Shown here: piece after piece, positions 27,040 to 39,500 of the stretch
Layout of the letters: every line of letters starts with the position of its first letter
How positions within the stretch are numbered: position 1 is the first letter of the stretch
DNA from: Monomorium pharaonis
Taxonomy: Eukaryota > Arthropoda > Insecta > Hymenoptera > Formicidae
Length of the DNA stretch: 64,000 nt
Reading direction: 5' to 3'
Assembly (NCBI RefSeq): GCF_013373865.1
Contig: NC_050467.1
Location: 40,985,692 to 41,049,691 of the forward strand
Made by a program: the position numbers and the translations under genes
Notes under the pieces: model-generated
Seen by the model: the letters and a program-made list of their open reading frames with translations, nothing else
The model's database searches: none
What the model was told of the DNA's origin: nothing

Positions 27040-29662
27040 GCCTTTAAACCGGTTAAATATTCAACACACGCGCAACTGCTACTATTCGTACGCCGCACGT
27101 ATGCTGTTCGCCTTATCGTAGCACCGTAGAAAAAGGAAAAAAACAAACGGCTTGTTCGACGTCTGATGGTAATGGCGCGCACCCTCTCGCGAATTTCTCT
27201 CTCGCGGTCACGTTCGCGGTTCGTTGGACCGAAATGTATGCCAGAGTTGGCATAACTCGGGGAAAGCACGAGGCACCCACGAGAGAGGAGAAAGAAATAT
27301 CATTTAGCGACCTTCGGAATATCGGGCATACTTGAATGCCAATATTCAAATACGATTTCGAATTCCGCAATCTACCTGTCTGTAACTGAGCAATATGTCG
27401 TAGATCAGAGACACGTGTTATACATATATTTTTGTACTAATGATGTTTGTCTACATTTTTTTGTTCGTTAATCAATACTTCGCTTTTTAGCGGTTCTGTT
27501 AAATTATGTTGATTAATTGCGCATACACCAAAGAATTTTGCTCTTGAAAAATAAGAAAGAAAGCATACAAATTAAATTTTGAGACTCCGAAACATGTAAA
27601 CTTTACATTTCGAACAATATCGCCAAGTTATTCGTCGACGTTTCCGAATATCTCTCTCAAATGCCATTTATTTCAGTACGCGCGACGAGCGAAAAATTTG
27701 ATTGCTATTCCGTTCTTTATTTCGTTTCGGCTTCGATACGCGCGGCAAAGGCGGAATGAAACAGGCGGTTTGCCGCAAAGTGTAGAATTCTCCTTTGCAT
27801 TCCAGCATAGCGTGAGGCGCGTCGCTCGAACACAAAAGCTAGACGGACGCCCGCGAGAGTAGTGGATGGCGCCGAGATCGATACGATTCGAGAGCCGGGA
27901 AACGGCTCTGGACGCCGCTGGCGGGAACGTGAAAATTAAGAGCGCCTACCGTACCGTCCTCGCATTTCCTTTTCTCTTTCTCTTTTTATCCTCCTTAATA
28001 ATTTAATAGGGTCGTTCGTTACGCAGAGCCTCTTAGCGTTCCGCGCGGGGGACTTACGCTCCTTACGGCCGGTCGATAGAGGAACGATTAACATAACAAG
28101 CCGACGATTATGTACTTCCTAACAGGTTACGGAACTATCGGGGTCATCGTGATAAAAGGAAGGGCCCACCTACCCCCGTCCGATCTAGCGTAGGTTAGGG
28201 GTAGAGAGCGTGTAGGTATCGGTTTCCCGGGTACGTGCGAGCTCACGTACCAGTGTAAACGCTTCGCCCGCGAGAGGAGGCGGCGAACGTATAAACCCTA
28301 ATCTTCCCGAGGCCCCCGAAGGACGGTATGCAGTTGGCGTAACGACCGGCTAAATCCGAAATGGCGTGACTAACGACCCGGCTTGATATCGTGCGCGCTC
28401 TAGACTCTCTCTCTCTCGGCTCTGCTCGCTCGCGGGAAATCGAGGAACGGTCGGACTTGGGCGCGACCGGTGCGCGGTGTGCTCTGCTTTCGCCGGCTCT
28501 GTTTCCTCGCCAGAATTCTCGCCCGTACCCGACGCAAAGACCGACGTAACTCCGCCATTGCCGCAACTTTATCTCGCAATTATAAACTTTGCCTCGAACG
28601 GCGGCGGGGCCACCGTTGATATAGCCACCTTCAACACTTCAACACGGTCATAAATATTCCCCCTCGATAAAGAATTACGGTCGGTGACGTTACGAAGCAA
28701 GTGATTATACACGCCGATCGAATCTTAAATTACTGGCGCAAAGTTTCCAAGAAAATTGATTCGCGCTAAAGCGTTTTCAAACACTACTCGGGGCGTAATT
28801 AATCAGTGAGTAGACTAATCAGGGAAAGAGGAGAGAGAGAGAGAAGGGGGGGGGGGCGATTGTTTGTATAAATTTTCAGGAAAAACTGCATTTTTCAACG
28901 ACCCGAAACGTACAAGATAATACAATGAAATTTTACGTCGAATCGCTCGATCACCGAATCGATCAGGCAGACGGTTTTTCATACTCCGCACGTGATCCAA
29001 CGTGTGCCGTGTTTTTGTGTTACCGCAGCGACGACAAGCGAGCGCTCGTCGGAGGCCAAAATACGAATTGAATGCATCGTGCCGCTCCTCGACACGGGCA
29101 CTTCGTGATCGTCGATTAATTTCGCTTTATCGAAGAATAATTGCGAACGAGAATATTGGCTGTGCCGGGATTACAAATGGTCGTGGCGCGGACGAAATGC
29201 ACGATCGAGCGACCTTCCGACCTATTTCGTTGATTAAAAAAATATTCTTCGAACGGAACCTTTTTTACGTGCGGGTTTCAAAAGCTGCTCTTGCCATCGA
29301 CAATACGGAACAATCAGCAATCTATTTGCCCGTTACTGTTTGTCCTTTGCGCTAAAATATTGTTTCCTCTCCCCCCCCCCCGGCCGTCCCATTCCGGGCA
29401 AATTAAAATACTATCGGATTTAAGCGTATTAAGATCTGAAGCAAACGTGTTCCTCCATTTCGTGAAATTCAGTAAATTTCATTAACAACCCCATTTCTTT
29501 TGGGTATTACAGAACAAGCGCTGGGATAAATTTTGTTTGAAATGGAATGCATCGCTTTTTAATCGAATAATCCCGGCGTAAGTCTGACGCAAATACGGTC
29601 TGATTGCGTTTCCACATTCTTCATAAATTTACAGTTCCATCTGAATTTTACCTTCCCTTGCC

Positions 29663-29666
<4 letters not shown>

Positions 29667-29719
<53 letters not shown>
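29667..29719. repeat. (AG)n microsatellite, longest in the window
   Basis: An uninterrupted AG run of about 26 units, the longest dinucleotide repeat in the window. It is likely to be length-variable between individuals. Confidence 0.95.
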
Positions 29720-29721
<2 letters not shown>

Positions 29722-30004
29722 CGCCCCTTTGTTGAATTAAGCCGTTAGCTCTTATTCTACATGTTCGCCATCCTCATTATCCGCATGTTAGTTACTCAAG
29801 TGTAACTAACGAATACATTGTATGAAACTAATGCAAAGCACTCTGTACAGAGCAAACGGTCGATAATACCGTCTTTCTGCATCGCGTACATCAACGTAAA
29901 CGTTCGCTCGCATTCACGTTCCATTTTGCCCGCGTGTACATTTTGCGATGTACATACGCGCGTACATCTCGCCCGTTCCGTCTAATTCCTCACTAAGATG
30001 ACAT

Positions 30005-30025
30005 GAGAGAGAGAGAGAGAGAGAG
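30005..30025. repeat. (GA)n microsatellite
   Basis: A perfect GA run of about 10 units, 290 bp downstream of the long AG tract. Confidence 0.9.
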
Positions 30026-33000
30026 GGTGGGAGAGAAATAGAGAGAAAGAGGTACAATATCGAAGTCGTATCCGTTTATCGCTAGTCAGCGCGCAATCTT
30101 GAGTACCAAGTTTCATTACATTATATAGAGAAACACATCTCTGAAACGCGTGCGAACGTTTGACCGACGAGCGGGGCGCACGTAGTGCGACAACTGCGTG
30201 ACCGCAATGAAATTGCATCCGAGGCGAGAAAAATTCGCGGGAAACTCTCTTTCGGAGGGATTTTTTTTTTAATTCCATCTCGCTTGTCCGGCTCGACGCA
30301 TTCGCCGAGAAAGGACTCGGTTTCGGTGCTCCCGGGAGTGTCATTAAAGCAGAAAATAATACATCTTCGCGCTATCTGGTATCGAGAGCGCACGGTAGGT
30401 TGCGAACAGGGAGGGAAAAAATCGACTCGCGTTTTTTCGAGAGGGGAGGGGGCTTGCCCGGCGCGATTCTTTCACGCGGGTCGAAATAACAAGAAATAAT
30501 GGACGGCAACGCGCGCCGACGCGCAGGTAAAGCGCGGACCGCAGGAATTTAATATCCCGTCGAGCCGCTGTCTACGCGCGGCCGCTGCCTCCGAAGCCCA
30601 CGCAGCCAGCGAGCGCTATCGTCGTCATCAAATTTATATTTCACTCGGCGAAGAACCAACAGGTGCTCCCCCCCCCCCCAGCTCATGGCTGCCGACGAGA
30701 GCGGGTGCGCGCGTCCGGAGGATCTGCTCGCGCGAGAACGCAAGACGGCAATCATTATAAATAATCCGGCCGCTCAACGTCACTCAGGCACAATGGGGGT
30801 TTTTATTGGTAGGGGAAATGGCAACGATAAATAACACGGCAATAATAAAAATCTATGTGTGCGAGCTTAGAAGGCCCGTCTCTCTTTTTTCCCTTTAGAG
30901 CGGCGCGACGTCATTTCCGACGTACGGAACGAATCGCCTAATACTTTGCCACGAGCGCGGACAATGCGCCGCGGGTCGGAGATCGAAATGTCTCGCGGTG
31001 ATATCGGAGGGGGGGGGGAGGAGGGGACAATACTAAACGGCCCGGCGAGATCCAATCGGAAAATCAGGAAGGAATCGCTGGACGGCGCGCATCATTCGTC
31101 CCATGTCGAATTAGATCACGGATCGGTCGGCTATCGTAAAAGTACAAGAGGAACGTGAGTGGTGCCTTTCACGTGTTTCGTTTCCAGTTGGGAGCCCGCT
31201 GGAACGGGGGGATGAGTCGGCAAATTGTCCTTCTGATCTTCTCCGTGGCGCATGACCGCAAGGAACTTTCGCATAAAAGGTTTTATACATTACTCGAATT
31301 TCTATCCCGTCGCATTTGTCCCGTCGAACAATAATAATAGCATCGAAAAATAGTAAAAGAAACTTGAGATTATTTAATTACGTTGCGTGTCGGTCGGACA
31401 AAAGCTTATTCCGAGTGACTGGTGATCGGCTGAAAAATATTGGATATACGGATCATCTTTTATTTTCTTATTTTCCGTTTATTAAGCCTGGACCGTATGG
31501 AGCGCTGATTGACGAGTTGTGGAAGCAACGCGAGAGCAATATCAATGAAAACACTGGTAAAAATCATACATGAAAGTGCGACGACAGCCTGCCGTATGCG
31601 AAATATCACAGGCGAAAGCGTAATATTGCACGCAGTAATGGAATGAGTTTCGAGTGTCGGCGCTTGTCCTGGATATATCGATACCTCCTCACTGTACAGA
31701 AAATATTCAACGCAGGCATATTTACATGGAACTCTTAAAATGGATTAACTGCGATAGTTTTATCGCGAGATATGTGTTGCAGACGATTCGATCAATTTCC
31801 CGCAAATTGAGATCACAGCGGAACGCGAGTTGTCATTGCGTGAAAAAAATATAAAAAATAATTGACGAAAACATTTTGTTACGAGCAGTATTCTTAATGC
31901 ATATGTGTGCGTACATGTGTGTAATAATTGGACGAATTATAATACCATTATTATTAAACAATTTTTTCATTTGTTTTTCCGACACGATATTAAATTAAAA
32001 TTAAATTAATGCGTAGCATTTTTCAGTCGTAACACAATATTTTTTTTCCACCGACATACACAAATTCTTCGTATTTGTATTTTTTAATTTCAATGGCAGA
32101 CGGAAAACGAGATGTATATTTAAATTTTTGAATTATCAGTGAGAATTATCCGAATCAGATAAACATTGGACGGATGTTTCTCACGGGCTTACATTTAGTT
32201 TCGTTCATTAGCCGTGCGGGAGTTTTAACGTCACGCAAAAGGAAATATCATAAAAAGAAGATCCTGACAAATATACGTTCATGCAGGCACGCCGTTAATT
32301 CCGTATATGCATATTATCGTCTACTATTCTACTACTTATACCCTACGCGATCACACAGCAATAATGTATTTTCTTATAGTCGTTTATACTCGGCTGACGC
32401 TAAAAATACGCGATTGCACATTCTTTCGTAATCGTTCTGGCGCACTCTGCGATCGTGGAGTCCTTGGTAAAAAGAAAAAGAAAATACACGTAAATTAAAT
32501 CCAGGTCCTTTGACACGGTTCGCTTATTTTTCCATGGCGGCGATTTGCTTTCGTGATGATTATCTGGAAAAGCGTGTTTCACTAGAACGTGCATATATAG
32601 TTTTTCTCAGTTTCTCTCTCTCTCTTTCGGCACGGCCTCGCCGGTTGTTTGGATTTTTTATATCTTGTAGGGGGATAAGAGAAAGAACAACGTCCGTGCC
32701 GTGGACCCTGGAAATAAATCCATTACGTGTCGTGGAATCCTACGGCCTCTCGAATGGGAGCTCTGCATAAAGCCGGTCAGTTTTGTCCTTTCCGGTCGAG
32801 TATCGGACTTTTGATGGTACGCGGGTACCCGCGCTCCGCTCTCGCCCGATGGTCTATCTCATTAAGATCACTCGTCCACCCTATTAACGCCAATGCATGC
32901 TCGTGGCCTTTGTTAGCGAACTGGTTTCTGCCGCGTCACTAAATATGGTCGGGCGATTTAAGGACCGTAAATTCCGATTCGCCCGGAATAATCGCCGCAG

Positions 33001-33979
33001 CGAGTTATATCACGGAGAATTATATCCGGCGCCAGAGGGAAGATCCTCGTTTTCCTGCGAAAGATGGTTAACGCTCGGATTCACCCTTTCTACGATCCTA
33101 CCAAAGAATAATCGCGTTGACGATTAACCACGGAGCGGAATATAAACATCGATCGCGCGATGAAGAGTCAGACCTCGGGATTGGCTTTATCGGCGCGACG
33201 GCAACGGGGAAGGTTGGCGCGAGTTTAACAAATCGATTCCCTTCCCCGCAGCAAACCGAAAAGGGGCAAGCGGGGGATAACGGAATTCGATGAAGCGGAG
33301 TGCACTCCACCCTCTCCGCTCGGCCCCGCTCGCGCTCAGCACTGATTCGGAATCGCGATCGCGCGGAAGCACATAAATAGCGGGGCCACGCAACGTGACG
33401 TGTCGCGCTAGCGCGAGAGAGCCATATCTCGCCGGATTGATTTAATCGCGAGCATCCATTTGTCAAGGACGACGTCCGAATGCGGGTGGGCCCGTTCTGG
33501 CCGTCGGTCCTGGGTCATCGGCGAACGAGGACGAAGCTTGTCCTCGTTCATTTCGTCAGGGGGTACGATCGTCAGCGCGATTGTTCGCCCGTTGCAGTTG
33601 CAGCCCCCGCTTTGAAAGACGAGACGGTATCGCGCGATCTCCTGCCCAACGGCTAGGACGAGTAAAGCGGAAAAATCTCGATAAGATGATTTTGGAGATA
33701 TTCAAAACGCTTCAGCTGGCAGTGGTCTAAAGTTTCTACCTACACTCTGGTGTCCCATTGTTCGGAACAGTCAACATGAGTTTAGATTACGGGATTTTGT
33801 AGAATCGCCAGCTGGGATCGTTCGCTTTGTTGACAGGATCACACGGATGACTGACGCGAAGATAAGCGAATCTAAATACCCGAAAAAATATTTCGTAAAT
33901 TCTTCGTCTTACACACACGAAAAGAATGGTTTTGATAAAGTATCTAAAAATTTAGTTAAATTCAAAAAATGACTAAAGT

Positions 33980-34112
33980 GTTAAAATAATTAATGTAGAA
34001 CGTTCAAGTTAACCGCTAGAATGCCCAACGTTTTTCTACGTAATTATTTTGATAGTCCAACAACATTACCTTCTGATCTGTATCTGGTTAAATTTTTAAA
34101 TGTTTCAGCAAA
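33980..34112 (-). repeat. Interspersed repeat, copy B
   Basis: Read on the minus strand, this aligns with copy A. The shared order is CTG(G/A)-rich start, CCAGATACAGATC, GTTGGACTATCAAAATAATT, then GGGCATTCTAGC and TTAACTTGAACG. The substitutions and small gaps suggest an old, diverged copy. It was found by eye, so the exact ends are uncertain. Confidence 0.7.
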
Positions 34113-36104
34113 ACAGTCCTTTCCATATATAGATATTCCGAACGATTGCGCGAACGACGTTTTTAAAGTTACCATTAAAAGGCATTTGCGCCTTTGAAAA
34201 CGAGCTTGGGCAAGCTCGAAAAAAATTTACATCGCGATACGCGCGGGAAAAATAAGAAAATCGTGGTCGAGAATCGTATTTGCATTATTGGATTACGGCG
34301 TTCGAAGGTGCCGGCGCGGCAGTTAGAACGTGTCGCTTTTGTCGCTTTTTGTCGCACGCTCTTAGAACATTCTGTCCTTTTCTTTACTTGATCTCGCTCG
34401 GGGAAATGGTACGCGTAATGATCGCGCACGATCTTCGCCGTTGCTTGTTTTCGCCTTTCTTATGTCGGGATTTTAAAGCCGCGCCGCAACGTTTTGTTGC
34501 ACTCGCATGAGCACCTCGGTGAATGCGTCTCGGGAAGCCGCACTTCGCCGAAGTAGCTTCGCTAGTTCTTCATTTGGATACTCAACAAGCCGCCTGCATT
34601 ACATGATTTGCGTCTGCATCCGCTGCTACAAGGATGAAAGATGGAGCTATATTCTTGTGTGACGTACCCAGGTAACTGGATTGCCAACGAAACACGGAAA
34701 TCCTCTTTCTCCGGGAAAAATCTCATATCAAATGGCCATCTCGGATTGCATTCTGCATAATTTTTTTTTACTGCAACATCTATTACATGCTGGGCCGACC
34801 GATTACTTTTTCTTCCCGCAACTCGAATTAAAAGGACTGGAGGATCAGATTGCTGAAAATCTTTGACAATTTTTTATAACAAATTGAATAAAAGTATATT
34901 AGTATTTTTATCGTTCAACTACGCATACACATACACACATGCATCATACAATTATGTAAGAGTTTGAAAAAAAGTTTTTTCCACTCTTTATATATTGAAT
35001 AAAAAAATAAATTTCAAAATTTCACTTTTGACACTTATTCAGTTTGTTACAAAAAAAACCTGTCAGCGTATTCGGTAAACTGCAAAGTGACGAGTGGCTT
35101 CGGCACGCGATGTTAACATGTAGATGTAATTTTGACGAATCTATGTTTTTTTCCCCCGATGCAGTCATTCATAGGCAAGCTGTTTGCACGGCGCCAACGT
35201 GGTGTCGGCGTGTTATGGTATTGTATTTTCTTATCGAAGACGCGCCGCGGTCCTGTGCAATTACGCGGTCGGGCACGAGCCGAGCGGGAGCCGCGTTATT
35301 AGCATCGGAAATGACGCGCATTAAACCTCGGGACAACTCGAGCTCGCGGAGATACTCATGGCACGGGGTTGAAGAGAGAAAATGGAAATAACGCCTGGAA
35401 GCACGTTCTCTGTTCGCCGCTGGTTCCGCGGTGCATTCGACATTGTCAAACTTTGTACATTAGACGCCGTATATTGGAGTATAACGCAATTCGCCAGACC
35501 TCGCGCGCGGCTAGGTGCAAGAAATCCTATCTACGTAACGGCGCGACGTGCAATAAACGGCTTAGTGCAAGTTCGATCTTTTTAGCAATACCCATCGCTT
35601 TGGAATCCGTTGCGTCGGCGCGACTCCGTCGGGAAACTCGGCCCACACGTCGAGAAAACGCTCATCCGCGCGAGTTTTTGGCGAGCCGTTACAGAGCCGT
35701 TACAATACAAAACGGATCGCGTTATATAAATCGCGGAAGGATAAGTGTTGCTCAAACTCCCAACGGATAATTCCGTTGAAGAGTGAAACGTCGATTTTAC
35801 GATGCGGTAATAGCTCTTGCCAGGCTCACAAGAGTCAGACATATTCAGACCTGGAATATAATCTAATGCGAATAAGACGGCTTCTTTAAACAGACGTTCG
35901 CTTTGTGAACTCGTGAATAGCACGATTGGATACCCTAAGAGTCTGTAATAAATGAATTTTTATAAAAGATAGATTAGTAGATCTGAAAGACAGATGGTTT
36001 TATAAGGATTCAGATGGCAAAATGTATGCAATGTGATATAGCAGTGCGCAAAGCAAATTGTATTATGATTGTAAAGATCCCTATCCATTTTCCTTTTTAA
36101 ACTT
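34113..36104. other. Noncoding between repeat copy B and the MITE-like element
   Basis: A GC-moderate stretch at 34.14-34.7 kb and AT-rich DNA near 34.86-35.05 kb are followed by mixed sequence with an exact 11-bp tandem duplication at 35683-35704. I recognise no gene. Confidence 0.5.
35683..35704. repeat. Exact 11-bp tandem duplication
   Basis: Two copies of GAGCCGTTACA sit head to tail. Confidence 0.85.
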
Positions 36105-36546
36105 CCCGGCCAGCACACAGAGATTTCTGTGTGTTCTATAACTTTTCCTACGCGAAAATTTTTTAATGAATATTCCAGTGTTGTTACAGGAACATGAATC
36201 TTCTTTAATTTAACTTTGAATGTTTATAATTATAAAATAATATTATGCATATTTCATGGAATATTCTAGAAATTTGACTTTTCTGATATTAAAGAGTCTT
36301 GTACAGTAGAATATTTGAAAATAATAATTATACTGCATCAAATCATGTATATTTTATATGTAATATTTTATTCTATATGTAGGAACAATCTTGAAAAACG
36401 TTATTAAAATATGTAAAATAATGTATTTTTAAAAACAGAGGAACATTCTTAGAATGTCTATTTTTTTTAAACAGGCTCGTATAAATATTTAATCTTTCCG
36501 GTAAAAGAGCTGAAAATATTCCACGAACTGTTATATACTGGCCGGG
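36105..36546. mobile_element. MITE-like element with 15-bp imperfect terminal inverted repeats
   Basis: The left end CCCGGCCAGCACACA (36105-36119) and the complement of the right end, CCCGGCCAGTATATA (36532-36546), agree at 12 of 15 positions, and all three differences are C/T transitions. The 442-bp span is AT-rich, has no coding potential and has a perfect 8-bp hairpin just inside the left end (36114-36133). I see no clear target-site duplication, so the superfamily is not assigned and chance pairing is not excluded. Confidence 0.45.
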
Positions 36547-39500
36547 TTAGTTTCTGCCATTACGACTTGCCAGTCATAATATAACAACAGAAATATAGTA
36601 AAAATAGAGTACATACACCTTGCTATATTATAATACAGGACTTCTTCGTTTTCTGATACATTTCTAACAATTTTAGAAAAATAATAGACCGAGATTGTTG
36701 CTAAGTTTCTACTAATATAATATTTAACACACATTTGCACTTGTAATATTCTATGTTTGACAGTTTTATTTGTCTTTTTTCCATTATAATGTGCTTGAAA
36801 AATGTGAAGATCAATATTTTTTTCAAAAGCTTAGATTAATGCTGGTGAGAAAGTAAATAGCAAATGCTGGGAATGTTACATGTGTTGACCTATTGAGAAA
36901 CCTCGATACCGGTGTGTATTTTAAGATACTCTTTAAGTACAGATATCTTGGATGGAAGGCGTGTTGGTGAGCATGGCTCGCCTTCCTTCGGCAGAGATAA
37001 GAAAAGATATCGTCCGATAAGAAGCCTGGCGTGTTCTCAAGAGCACCTGTAAGAAATAAGGCTGGCACGGAAGTGCAAGTGTTTGATAACGGGTTCAATC
37101 GAATATATAAATTACCGGCACGAGGCAATTAATAATAACGAATGGGCTGCTTTAAATCTCGACTTTAAATTGGAACTTTGTAACTTTCAGCTTTGAAAGT
37201 TTCCTCGAGTGTTTTCTTCTCGATGATAAGCAGCAATAACTCGTTCAGGTTATCCATTCCCTGTCATAAAAAAATTCTTTTTGTAAGTACTAACGATAAC
37301 GTTAAAAAAAATTGATATTACGAGAGCTCAAGATACTTTTAGGCTGAAAAAAAAGAGCAACGCGGCTTGTACGCCGTTAGATAATTCAGCGTGCACTTAA
37401 AACAGCAGCGCAAGCTTTCAAGCGTCATTACGATAAACAAATGGACAATCTAACGTCTCTCTTTTATTCCGTCGAGGAGATAAAAGTCAACCGCTCGAAT
37501 CCGGGATGATTACGCCGGGCACGGAATCACGAACATTAATCGGATTTGTCCCCTTGTTGTTTCTACCTTCGTGAAGGGATGGAAGGTACAAACGTGTTGG
37601 CGCTGCGAAATATACGTCCCGGAATAATTGTGTCACGGTCGAAAATATTTCGCGCCGCTACGCGAGCTACCTTTTTTTCGGGCCTCCGCCTCCGGTTGAG
37701 ACGAGGCGGCACAGGCGTGTTTGCTCCGTAAACTGACAAAATTCGTTACAACGACAAGCCGCGGGTAGAAACATGTAGCTCGAGCTCGGGAATTAATTCT
37801 GTCCATCGTCTGCCTGGCCTCTTCGTGCGCACTCTGCGGCCGTTTGTCCCCTCAATGGACGCGCGATTGTTCGCGTATTTCGCATTGAAATATCGACGGC
37901 GTACGGTTGTTTTGGTTCGCGGTCCGTCCAATCGAGCGATTCCCAAGCATTTTCTCGCCGACAGCGCGCGACGGAACGAGCGTACGTTTATTCGTACGAA
38001 AAAATATCGCGGGAATATTCTCGAGCGCCGATCCGCCGCACCGCCGTCGTTTTCCTTTTGTCCCGTCACTATCTGTCCCTCGCGATCGTTTTTAAAATCC
38101 CCGGCCGTACTCTCCGCCGGGACCGGGATGCTCCGTTTTCTGCGCGCGGCATCGCAATTCACGCTCGATTTAACTGGCAAAACGAGTTTCTGCGCGTGCA
38201 TTGTCGCGACCTCCGAACGCCATAAGACCGCCTTCGAGACGCTCGAAATCATCCGTCCCAAGTCGTTCCTCTCGACTTTTCGTGGCGACTTCAAAGCCGT
38301 TTAAATCTCATCGAGAGGAGAATGGAGGAGAAAAGGAGTGGATACAGGTAAAAGAGAAGCACGTAATTTTGCTGCAATGTTTTTGCGCCACGTTGTCAAA
38401 GGTTTCTACGGGTTGTGATTCGTTGTTTTTGTAATTCAGCCTCGGTGTCTTGGGCTCCTTTGAGAAAGGGAGAAAAAGCCCCACGGCTTTCGGGGAAAAC
38501 CGTCGAGTAAAATCTCAGACGTCCGTCGTCATTCTCGATATCCGCATAATCTCACTTTGTCACGGTAGTCATCGAGTTAGACGAGCGTTTCGCGAGCGGC
38601 GCCGAACTTCGAGAATGAGATTGCGGAAGCAATTGCGTCGACGTCTATTTTCTATCCACGTCTATTTTCTATCCGCCTATATGTCGCTCTTAGATATCCC
38701 GGAGTGAATTTCGACGGATGTGAAAGAAACGTGATTTTATTTACGTATGCATGTGGCAGAGAGTCGCGTAGACCCCGAGTCTTTCTACATATCCGGCCTC
38801 GTATGCAAATACATTTGGGAAGATTGCGACGGGATTTCCCCTGGACTTGACCGTGTAATGCAGCAGTATAAATCCGAGGAAAATGTATTCTGTGGTCGAC
38901 ACGGTTGCTGAAGAGCATATTTGATATGGCGACAAACGTTGTTTCGCGCTTACATAGAAATATAACGTCGTGTGTGTCAATTAACGCCTTCGCTGTTTCA
39001 GGCGTTGCGCATGCAAATGTGTTAAACGCTACTGGAGGACCCGTAAACTAATTTGTTAAAAAAAAAAAAACACATTAAACTTCTTTTTTCCCTCATCTTT
39101 TTCTCGTGAAATAATAATTTGCTGTGAGACATGTTTCTAATTATTTTTTATTGTTGCAATTTTCTTTTGTGTCTTCATCATTTAAAATATCAAATCCGAT
39201 TTTGCACCGAAAAAATTGTATTCTCGAAGTGAGAGAAAATTTGAAAGGCTCTTCTCCAACGAATTTCTAGACAACGACTGTGCAAACCATGTTTTATTTG
39301 ATATTTGCAATGATTAAATATAACCTTATCACAACCAGTGCAGCGTGTATTTCGCGACAACAAAAAATTTTTTAAATTCCTTTTATGATGTTTTAGTAGA
39401 AATTGGTATAAAAATAAGAGAGCAATTTTTAAGCCGAGTATACAATTTGTTACGATCTAACAATCCTTGATAATGGATAATTCTGTGATTTTTTAACTTA

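Larger units (their letters stand above)
27040..33979. other. Noncoding: GC-rich with microsatellites and G/C homopolymers
   Basis: This stretch holds a 53-bp GA repeat (29667-29719), a second GA repeat near 30005, and G or C runs of 10-12 at 28846, 29371, 30668 and 31009. AT-rich islands lie near 27.4-27.6 and 31.85-32.15 kb. No supported gene was seen. Confidence 0.55.

Noticed and set aside
33713..33814. Inverted CAGCTGGC / GCCAGCTG pair 100 bp apart
   Set aside because: Only 8 bp, itself nearly palindromic, with no extension of similarity. Expected by chance.
37746..38304. Long overlapping open frames on both strands (182 and 159 codons)
   Set aside because: Both are Arg/Ser-rich, lack domains and occur in a CpG-rich stretch where stop codons are rare. 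There are no splice or start features to prefer either.
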